Virus record (IMG/VR): IMGVR_UViG_3300033552_000049
Coordinates: 1-27,216 of that record
From: a virus
Length of the DNA: 27,216 nt
Direction: 5' to 3' (one strand)
How positions within the stretch are numbered: position 1 is the stretch's first letter; each line of letters begins with the position of its first letter. Below are positions 21,863-27,216 of the stretch, one piece after another. A program made the position numbers and the translations under genes. The notes beneath the pieces were generated by a model. The model ran no database searches. It had not been told where the DNA came from and was given only the letters and a program-made list of their open reading frames with translations.

Positions 21863-22164
21863 TTTTCATTAGATTTGATTTCGCGGGCGGATAAAAACGG
21901 CATCAATGCCTCCGCCAAAGCCCCTGCGCCCAAGTCATGCTTACCGTCTACACGGCGAATCTCTTGCGCCAGCTGGGCGACATCGAAATGCGCCACTGGT
22001 GCTGGTTGGGTGATGGCTTTTTCAATTATTGCAATTACAGCAATACCACTGTTTAAACCGTCTTCCCAGAACTCATTTCCATGTTGCCCAGGATTTGTAT
22101 CGTCATTTTCAACAAACCATTTCAGGGAATCTAGTGCTTGTTGCAGAATTTGTTTATTTTTCAT
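21859..22164 (-). CDS. Hypothetical phage protein (101 aa)
   Basis: The 101-residue product begins MKNKQILQQALDSLKWFVEN, a common kind of helical opening in small phage proteins, followed by EFWEDGLNSGIAVIAIIEKA and a C-terminal helix with ALAEALMPFLSA. It is the first gene downstream of the large gene-free stretch at 22,165-22,630 and so probably the first in the nin-like operon. The stop overlaps the next ATG as ATGA. No function is known. Confidence 0.6.
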   Translation of the reverse strand: MKNKQILQQALDSLKWFVENDDTNPGQHGNEFWEDGLNSGIAVIAIIEKAITQPAPVAHFDVAQLAQEIRRVDGKHDLGAGALAEALMPFLSAREIKSNEK

Positions 22165-22334
22165 GCTTTGATTTTGGGTTGTTTTGCTTACGTGGTGCTG
22201 ACGTTAGCCAGCCAGTCCGGCAAATTTATTTTTTTCATCCACAGCTACCCAAGGTGATAGTCAGTGAGTTTTGACTAGTACCCCAACCATCTGTCCTCAA
22301 TTGCTACGAGGAAACCAGACTGCTGCACGCTGAA

Positions 22335-22351
22335 CGGAATGATTCATTTCG
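22335..22351. promoter_or_regulatory. Near-perfect 17-bp dyad, possible operator
   Basis: CGGAATGA, a central T, and TCATTTCG are complementary at seven of eight positions plus one G-T pair. A short, compact dyad of this sort in a gene-free region ahead of an operon is typical of repressor sites, but no flanking promoter is clear. Confidence 0.35.
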
Positions 22352-22517
22352 CCAAAAGCTAACGGAGTCACAGTCTTTTGGGTAAATCCCAGTCGCTCAC
22401 CAACGCTGGGCCCGTGCGGTTAGTTGTGCCGCCCGGGTAGTCTTTTTGCTGTGTGGCCCGATTTCAAGGCTTTGCTATGTCGTTCACCAGGTGGGCATCC
22501 AGCTTGCCACCAAACGC

Positions 22518-22589
22518 AAAAAGCCCTTACTACTGCGTTCTATGCTGGCGAGCACTCCCTGTTAAGGGCAAAACGCATGAGTAAGGGCT
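22518..22589 (-). terminator. Large-loop terminator after the primase gene
   Basis: On the minus strand AGCCCTTACT pairs perfectly with AGTAAGGGCT, and a second stem of six pairs (TGCGTT/AACGCA) continues inside. TTTT follows the outer stem. The loop holds CTGGCGAGCA, which is complementary to TGCTCGCCAG at 22604-22613 outside the stem, so a pseudoknot could compete with the terminator. It stands 42 bases after the primase stop. Confidence 0.6.
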
Positions 22590-22630
22590 CATGTTAGGCA
22601 TCATGCTCGCCAGAACTTGATGTGTGTATT

Positions 22631-23563
22631 TTACACCTGTTTGGTTACTCCGGTTAACCATTTGCGCAAAATTTGTGATGTTTTAAACGTCCCTAACAAT
22701 TTGTGCAAGTCGTTGATATCTTGGCCCACCTCTGGCGGCATGAAGTACGGCAACCCAGCCCCCACCGCCGCTTTTTCACCAGCGCCTGATGCGTCATGGT
22801 CGGCCACTACGAAACCACGTCCTGCGGTCTTTGCCATCGTCATGAGGTTGTGCGCGCTAAAGCACACGCGGATTCGATAGCGCAGGCGCAGAGCTTTCAG
22901 GCATTCACGCAAACTCAGTCCTGATGCGTAGCCCTCGACAAACCAATCCACAGCGCCTGGGCCGTCGTTTGAAATGACGTACTCAGCCCCGCTGGTGCGC
23001 TGACCTGTCAGGAATTTCTTTGACCCTTCACGGTCAATCAGTTGGACACCGACCAGATTTGAACCCACGCGCATCGGCACGCACAGCAAGTTGTTCAACT
23101 CGTCCGGCCGCCACACTGGGCCAATCGCGTCAATCCATCCTTTCGAGTGGTAGTAGGCGTGCTTCTCGTTTTTGGCCTGATGCAGTATCCACGCTGCTTT
23201 TTTGGCTGCATTCTGGTGGGACACGGCCAAAGCTTTAGCCGCGTCGGTGTTGCGCAGCGCCTGGGCCGCTTCCCTTGCGTCGATCTGCGCACGGGTGGGG
23301 CGCTCATACTGGCTGTCATCACGCCAGCCGTTGGCCTTTGCCTCATGGAACACAGAGCCGACAGACACCCCAGCCCCACGGCACGACTTCCACACCGCCC
23401 GGGCGGCGCTCGCGTTGTAGGACTTTGCTGACTGGCTCCAGTCATCCCACAAGTCAAAACCATCTTCACCCAATTCCGATTTCACGCCCATTGCGCACAT
23501 GAGCCACGTTTCCCGGTCGTCCGAGCCAATAAAGGCCAACGCTGATTCAATGCGCGCCCTCAT
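22631..23563 (-). CDS. PriCT_2 / Toprim primase-like protein
   Basis: I start this 310-residue protein at 23563, where ATGA overlaps the helicase stop and AGGTGG lies about six bases upstream; a frame 15 codons longer exists. Residues 1-80 match the PriCT_2 domain (RIESALAFIGSDDRETWLMC, then GFDLWDDWSQSAKSYNA and AVWKS), usually seen next to phage primases. The last part is a Toprim domain with EGYASGLSL (210-218), VVADHDASG (252-260) and QDINDLH. No N-terminal zinc finger or AEP catalytic domain is present, so primer synthesis may depend on the Toprim part alone. With the helicase it probably starts phage DNA replication. Confidence 0.85.
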   Translation of the reverse strand: MRARIESALAFIGSDDRETWLMCAMGVKSELGEDGFDLWDDWSQSAKSYNASAARAVWKSCRGAGVSVGSVFHEAKANGWRDDSQYERPTRAQIDAREAAQALRNTDAAKALAVSHQNAAKKAAWILHQAKNEKHAYYHSKGWIDAIGPVWRPDELNNLLCVPMRVGSNLVGVQLIDREGSKKFLTGQRTSGAEYVISNDGPGAVDWFVEGYASGLSLRECLKALRLRYRIRVCFSAHNLMTMAKTAGRGFVVADHDASGAGEKAAVGAGLPYFMPPEVGQDINDLHKLLGTFKTSQILRKWLTGVTKQV

Positions 23564-25047
23564 GCTTTTCCACCTTTTGCGCGGCGGATGTTTTGGCTGG
23601 TGATCCAATTTCGGACAGTTTCTCCAGTGTGCTTAGGTTGTGGTTTTGACATAGACGGCCCGACTCCAAACTTTTCTTTGTACTTGTAATAAGCAGATCC
23701 GGGATTGTGTCCCCGCTCGATTGCGTAACCCAAAAGCTGCGCATAAAAATCAACCTTGAATTCAGCGGTGAACTTTTCAGCCTTGCGAGCGCCTGGGCCG
23801 ATCTCAGTCATCTCGCCAGGTACGGCCACCACGTCATTGCGCTTGGTGCGGACAAACCCACAATGGGCGCAGGTGTCGCCACCACCCCAGATGACACTGC
23901 ACTTCGGGCACTTTGCCGCCTCTTTTTGCACGTCAGTCGGCTCTTTTTTGGGTTTTGCGTCCTGCCCCTGCCCAAGTTCCTCTACGCCTTCATGATAGAG
24001 CTTGTCCCAATCATCGGCAAAACGCAGCCAGTTGCCTGAATTGTCCTGCACAACGCACATTTTTTTGCCATCATGAATTCGCGCCCCCCGGCCGACCTGC
24101 TGAACATGCTCTGAAAAGCTCTTTTTAAGTGGACGAGCCAAAATTACATATTCGACATCGGATTGGTCAAAGCCACGACTCAGAATTGCCACAGAGATGA
24201 CCACCTTGATGTCGCTGTCAGGCCTTGCAAAGTCCTTTAAAACCTCATCACGGTAAGCGTCGTCATCCTCAGAGCTGATCTGTGCCGCGTTAATCCCTGC
24301 CTCCTGAAACTTGGTGACAAGCTCAGCTCCATGAGCGATGCCACATGAAAAGCAGATTGTTTTACGGTACTCACCAAAAACATCGTTTGATATCCGCACG
24401 TAGTCGGCCACCACGTCACCGACAATTTGCTGGCCGCGCTTTTCCAAGTCGTCTTTTTTCCACTCGCCTGCAACAACCTTCAGCCCACGGGTGTCAATTT
24501 CCTTGGCGACAAACACACGGAACGGCACAAGGAACCCGTCATCAACCAGCTTGGACATGGTTGTCACGCTCACCACATTGGAAAAGTGTTTACCAATAGC
24601 AGGATGAAACGGCGTCGCAGTCGCTCCTATGACGCGCAGGTCAGGTTGTTTTTGCAGCAGGCTTATAACTGACTTGCGCATGGCCGCGTGCAGTTCGTCG
24701 ATAAAAACAATGTGAACCACTGGCATTGATTCCATGCGCTCTAGCGTTTGGGCGCTGGCAATCTGCACCTGACGATCTGGCCTGAAGCGCCAATGTCCAG
24801 CCATGAGGACACCGTGGTCAATGCCTGCATTCTGTAGATGTTTTGAGAACTGCTCGACAAGGATACGGCGCTCGCAGATGAACATAATCCGCGAACCCTT
24901 ATCCATTGCAGCGCGAATCATGTGTTCCATAATTCGGGACTTCCCGGCCCCAGTGGGAGCAACCAGCACCTGCCTAGTGTGGTTGTCACGGAATCCTTGG
25001 CGCAGGGACTCCACAGACGCGGATTGATATGGGCGTAGCTCTAGCAT
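23560..25047 (-). CDS. SF2 DEAD/DEAH-type helicase with C-terminal zinc ribbon
   Basis: The 495-residue protein has the SF2 helicase motifs in order: RPYQSASVESL near the start, Walker A APTGAGKS (30-37), DELH (117-120), GATATP (141-146), VVISVAILSRGFDQ (282-295) and QQVGRGAR (316-323). After the helicase core a CPKC...CAHC zinc ribbon stands at 380-396, followed by a Lys-rich C-terminal domain. It resembles phage replicative or repair helicases of the UvsW/RadD kind. The start is firm: AAGGAG lies six bases before the ATG. It is coupled to the primase-like gene by ATGA, so the two likely act together on the phage replication fork. Confidence 0.9.
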   Translation of the reverse strand: MLELRPYQSASVESLRQGFRDNHTRQVLVAPTGAGKSRIMEHMIRAAMDKGSRIMFICERRILVEQFSKHLQNAGIDHGVLMAGHWRFRPDRQVQIASAQTLERMESMPVVHIVFIDELHAAMRKSVISLLQKQPDLRVIGATATPFHPAIGKHFSNVVSVTTMSKLVDDGFLVPFRVFVAKEIDTRGLKVVAGEWKKDDLEKRGQQIVGDVVADYVRISNDVFGEYRKTICFSCGIAHGAELVTKFQEAGINAAQISSEDDDAYRDEVLKDFARPDSDIKVVISVAILSRGFDQSDVEYVILARPLKKSFSEHVQQVGRGARIHDGKKMCVVQDNSGNWLRFADDWDKLYHEGVEELGQGQDAKPKKEPTDVQKEAAKCPKCSVIWGGGDTCAHCGFVRTKRNDVVAVPGEMTEIGPGARKAEKFTAEFKVDFYAQLLGYAIERGHNPGSAYYKYKEKFGVGPSMSKPQPKHTGETVRNWITSQNIRRAKGGKA

Positions 25048-25101
25048 TGAAAACTCCTTGAAACAACTACCGTCATTTATGGCCGACGGCGTGGCCTTTC
25101 T

Positions 25102-25968
25102 TTACTTGCTCGTTTTGAGCTTTTCGATTTCCTTGCGCTGCATTTGACACTGCTTTTTCAGTTGCGCGACTTCCTGCATAAGCGAATCACGGGAAAGATT
25201 AACGGCGTCCAGTGTGGCCGTCAACGTCTTGACTTCAGCCCGCAACTCATAAATCAAATCCTTGCTCATGCTTTTCTGTGAGTCAGGGACGTCGCCCATG
25301 GAGGCCATTGCAAGCGCGACTTGCAAATCGTCGATTCGGTCATTAGCTGCATCTAGTGGCGTGTAATCCAGCAACAAATCTGAGCGCAGCGCAACAGACT
25401 TCATTGACTCCGGGCCACCCGCAGCAATAGCCTTTTGTTCGTCAACAGGCAGCTTGGCTACAGCCGCCGCCGACTTGACTGATATTGCCCCGCTTTTCAC
25501 AGCGTCTTTGACTGTTTGAACTGCGCTAGATTGAACTGATTTTGCTTGCTCGATTGTCCTGACGCCAACGCCAGCAATAGCCGCCAACTCTTTCGATGTT
25601 TTGATTAAGTCCGCACCGGGTGCGGACTTAACTAGACGATGCGAAGGATGCCACTGATAAACCGCAGTCACCGCCGCCGCCCGTTGGCTGGCCGTTAGGT
25701 TGCGCCTAGACTTGTTTTGAGCCAGCACAAAATCACGCGGGTCAACGTCATCAGCCAATTCAATGACAGGGCAAAACATTCCAGACTCAAGCGTTGCTCT
25801 GTACCTGTGCCAGCCATCAATCACCATTCCCTCAAAGATCGTGATCGCGTTCTGCACGCCAATGTTGCCAATGCTTTCAACCAGCGAATCAAATTCATCC
25901 TGAGCCATTGCGGGAAATGCAGCGGACAGCGGGTGTTGTAGGTATTTAATTTGCTTCTCCATGGTCAT
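25102..25968 (-). CDS. ParB/Srx-domain protein
   Basis: The 288-residue protein begins with a ParB/Srx-like domain: HPLSAAFPAMAQDEFDSLVE, ITIFEGMVIDGWHRYRATLE with GWHRYRA at 52-58, and AQNKSRRNLTASQRAAAV at 83-100. A helix-turn-helix follows (KELAAIAGVGVRTIEQAKSV), and the last 55 residues form a coiled coil rich in Lys, Glu and Leu. No ParA partner is nearby. ParB-like phage proteins can bind CTP and DNA, act as nucleases or regulate genes. The IbrB-type ParB proteins pair with PAPS-reductase proteins, and one is encoded in this window. The start forms ATGA with the preceding gene. Confidence 0.85.
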   Translation of the reverse strand: MTMEKQIKYLQHPLSAAFPAMAQDEFDSLVESIGNIGVQNAITIFEGMVIDGWHRYRATLESGMFCPVIELADDVDPRDFVLAQNKSRRNLTASQRAAAVTAVYQWHPSHRLVKSAPGADLIKTSKELAAIAGVGVRTIEQAKSVQSSAVQTVKDAVKSGAISVKSAAAVAKLPVDEQKAIAAGGPESMKSVALRSDLLLDYTPLDAANDRIDDLQVALAMASMGDVPDSQKSMSKDLIYELRAEVKTLTATLDAVNLSRDSLMQEVAQLKKQCQMQRKEIEKLKTSK

Positions 25969-26171
25969 ACACCCCGCCCATTCTCAGACCGCAACCCAGC
26001 ACCATCGCGCACAGTAGGCCACTTCTCCCCGAAGCATTCCCCTTGCGTGTTCGAATTGCCATAGGTCAGGCTAGGCGCGGCATTCTTTGGCTTTGCTTCC
26101 GCGTACTTGCGTTGTTGCGATGCTTGGTATTCTTTGATCTGCGCTGTGTTTTTGTGGCTCGGCATATTCAT
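25965..26171 (-). CDS. Small hypothetical protein (68 aa)
   Basis: I choose the start at 26171, which forms an ATGA overlap with the preceding gene; longer in-frame starts run into that gene. The residues MNMPSHKNTAQIKEYQASQQ, RKYAEAKPKNAAPSLTYGNS and so on are basic and probably disordered at first, ending with GEKWPTVRDGAGLRS. No family is recognised. It is the gene immediately before the ParB-like gene and is coupled to it. Confidence 0.5.
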   Translation of the reverse strand: MNMPSHKNTAQIKEYQASQQRKYAEAKPKNAAPSLTYGNSNTQGECFGEKWPTVRDGAGLRSENGRGV

Positions 26172-26464
26172 TCTTTCTGTTGTTGGCGGGCTGCAATCAT
26201 TGCATCCCACATTGGGATAGCCAACTGCCTAAAAAAACCTTTTTTGTGAGCAGCGTTAAGCATTGCCTGCGTCGGATCAATCGGCACCAGGACATAGCCT
26301 TCGGGGATGGTTGGTTGTACTGGCTGCGTAGACCTTGTGCTTTTCATGTAAGCTTGCAATCCTTTTAAATTGCGCTCAGTGCCAAACAACTCTAATGCAA
26401 TAGGATTTTCGGAATCAGCCATGTCGTCAAGCCAAAGATTGATCGTTAGTTTGCCGTGGTTCAT
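26168..26464 (-). CDS. Hypothetical phage protein (98 aa)
   Basis: The 98-residue product contains TIPEGYVLVPIDPTQAMLNA, then AHKKGFFRQLAIPMWDAMIA, a motif pattern ('P.GyvLVP..pT..M..A......yraMi.A') found as a C-terminal module in many phage proteins of unknown role. The first half (MNHGKLTINLWLDDMADSEN) is more acidic. It is joined to both neighbours by ATGA overlaps. Confidence 0.65.
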   Translation of the reverse strand: MNHGKLTINLWLDDMADSENPIALELFGTERNLKGLQAYMKSTRSTQPVQPTIPEGYVLVPIDPTQAMLNAAHKKGFFRQLAIPMWDAMIAARQQQKE

Positions 26465-26877
26465 TCCTGCACCCCAAAAATAGCCTGTGCTGCTGCTTTT
26501 GCGTCTTCTTCTGTTGCGAAGGCCATGCCGCGTTTTAACAACAAGAAGTCATGCCTATCGCCGCACCATGAAAATACATGGGCCTCATTTGAGAAAATAT
26601 TGATTGCCCAATAAATAGTGCCAATCTTCGGCACTTGACTCATCGGCGCTGGGTACGTGATAGTGCGGGTCACCATTGGGCGGGCAATGCGGTACCTGTA
26701 TCCAGTACTCCAAGTTGCCTCATCGCAAATACCTTCATCGTTGTTGTGTAGAAAGATCCATTGTGTTTGATCTTCTTCGGCATTTACCTGAACTAATTTC
26801 GGCGATTGGCTTAAAGCGCCTTCTAAGTTCTCACGCCAAACGGCATGATGGGGGTGGGTTTTGTCTGATACGTTCAT
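26461..26877 (-). CDS. Hypothetical phage protein (138 aa)
   Basis: The 138-residue product opens with MNVSDKTHPHHAVWRENLEG, has a strand-rich middle with TRTITYPAPMSQVPKIGTIY and WAINIFSNEAHVFSW, and ends with GMAFATEEDAKAAAQAIFGV, a helical module seen at the end of many phage early proteins. The gene lies second in the early operon, overlapping the first gene's stop and the next start. I cannot assign a function. Confidence 0.55.
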   Translation of the reverse strand: MNVSDKTHPHHAVWRENLEGALSQSPKLVQVNAEEDQTQWIFLHNNDEGICDEATWSTGYRYRIARPMVTRTITYPAPMSQVPKIGTIYWAINIFSNEAHVFSWCGDRHDFLLLKRGMAFATEEDAKAAAQAIFGVQE

Positions 26878-27050
26878 TTTGTGCTTTCTGGTTTGTCTGG
26901 GGTTGATTCGCCAAAGTGTTTTCTGTACTCGCGGTTAACAAAAGCCTCAAGCCAACGTCGGCCAAGGTGCGCCCAGAGCACGCGGAACTTGAGCCACGTT
27001 TCGGGCAGTAGGCGGATAGAGCTGGTTTGTGTGGGGATTGGTTTGTTCAT
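26874..27050 (-). CDS. First early gene, small protein (58 aa)
   Basis: The frame encodes 58 residues with a helical centre (SIRLLPETWLKFRVLWAHLG, then RRWLEAFVNREYRKHFG) and a polar tail. The spacing of Trp, Leu and Arg looks like a short DNA-binding helix pair, but this is not certain. The ATG stands only six bases after a -10-like TAAGAT, so the message may be leaderless or nearly so. The stop overlaps the next ATG. It is the first gene of the leftward early operon. Confidence 0.55.
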   Translation of the reverse strand: MNKPIPTQTSSIRLLPETWLKFRVLWAHLGRRWLEAFVNREYRKHFGESTPDKPESTK

Positions 27051-27056
27051 GCCGCC

Positions 27057-27085
27057 ATCTTATCCGCAAGCAGCCATTAGCGCAA
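27057..27085 (-). promoter_or_regulatory. Putative leftward early promoter
   Basis: On the minus strand TTGCGC (27085-27080) and TAAGAT (27062-27057) are separated by 17 bases, the ideal sigma-70 spacing, with three and four matches to the consensus boxes. Transcription would begin at or near the ATG at 27050. The match is only moderate. Confidence 0.4.
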
Positions 27086-27097
27086 CACATTTGTGTT
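27084..27097. promoter_or_regulatory. Operator-like dyad AACACA-TT-TGTGTT
   Basis: This perfect 6-2-6 inverted repeat touches the -35 box of the putative leftward promoter, where a repressor would block RNA polymerase. No repressor gene is in the window. Confidence 0.45.
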
Positions 27098-27118
27098 CAT
27101 TTATTTCCACCGAGCGTA

Positions 27119-27147
27119 TTGCAATCGCGTTTCCCGCATGGTACATT
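27119..27147 (+). promoter_or_regulatory. Putative divergent rightward promoter
   Basis: TTGCAA and TACATT on the plus strand are 17 bases apart, each with four matches to the consensus. It would drive a gene beyond the right edge, such as a repressor. Two copies of GCAAACGA follow at 27156 and 27180. The evidence is weak on its own. Confidence 0.25.
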
Positions 27148-27216
27148 TAGTCATCGCAAACGAAACGACACAACCCGCAGCAAACGATACTAGCTGCACA
27201 GCCTGATAGATTGAGT

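Larger units (their letters stand above)
22165..22630. other. Gene-free stretch with several inverted repeats
   Basis: These 466 bases hold no long frame. From right to left they contain a large-loop terminator (22518-22589), a hairpin CCCGTGCGG/CCGCCCGGG at 22411-22437, a dyad centred at 22343 (CGGAATGA-T-TCATTTCG), and a 6-bp inverted repeat TAGTCA/TGACTA at 22258-22277. A short minus-strand frame at 22297-22371 encodes the residues FGEMNHSVQRAAVWFPRSN, and another of 16 codons starts with MKKINLPDWLANV. This could be a control region for the nin-like operon or part of a replication origin; neither is proven. Confidence 0.5.

Noticed and set aside
21657-21869. A 70-codon minus-strand frame overlapping the 63-aa gene
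   Set aside because: Its residues are Gly/Ala/Arg-rich and unordered, whereas the overlapping 63-aa frame is helical, Trp-containing and coupled by ATGA.
22411-22447. Plus-strand terminator (hairpin CCCGTGCGG/CCGCCCGGG followed by TTTTT)
   Set aside because: No plus-strand gene lies upstream, the T run begins five bases after the stem, and the stem has a mismatch; kept only as part of the structured region.
25048-25101. Terminator between the ParB-like and helicase genes
   Set aside because: GGCC-gacggcgt-GGCC offers only four pairs and no T run.

Overview
This window is a stretch of a tailed double-stranded DNA bacteriophage or prophage, of podovirus type. Every protein gene I can support lies on the minus strand, so transcription runs from the right end (about 27,050) to the left end (1). 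The style of the small genes, the portal/terminase types and the moderate GC content suggest a betaproteobacterial host, probably Burkholderiales (Comamonadaceae-like). This is inferred from recalled family resemblance, not from a search. The NinB, NinG and ParB genes and an operator-like region at the right edge suggest a temperate, lambdoid-style early region. No integrase, repressor, holin or endolysin is inside the window.

Layout, in order of transcription. (1) 27,216-22,631: a possible divergent promoter/operator region, four small early genes, a ParB-like protein, an SF2 helicase with a zinc ribbon, and a PriCT_2/Toprim primase-like protein. (2) 22,630-22,165: a gene-free stretch with a large-loop terminator, several inverted repeats and short open frames. 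(3) 22,164-16,481: a tightly coupled operon of small 'nin-like' genes, including a small cytosine-methyltransferase-like protein, a Phage_ABA_S-like protein, NinG, a small putative winged-helix protein, a PAPS-reductase-like protein, NinB and an HNH-like protein. (4) 16,480-15,209: a tRNA gene with initiator-tRNA hallmarks, a strongly folded 109-bp element, a 54-aa gene, a 126-aa possible late regulator, a terminator, and a likely overlooked short frame coupled to terS. (5) 15,212-7,428: packaging and head genes: terS, terL, portal, a repeat-bearing structural protein, two small proteins, scaffold, and an N4-gp56-family major capsid protein followed by a strong terminator. (6) 7,365-1: P22-like gp4 and gp10 tail-neck proteins, a putative ADP-ribosyltransferase, small tail or decoration proteins, a cupin-fold protein, and three ejection-type proteins, the last (cut by the window edge) carrying a lytic transglycosylase domain.

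The genes form a coherent programme. Early genes handle replication and recombination (helicase, primase, NinB, NinG). A regulator-terminator-terS junction may gate late expression. The late operon builds the procapsid, packages DNA, closes the neck, and supplies proteins ejected into the next host. Most junctions are ATGA or TAATG overlaps, which settled several start choices.
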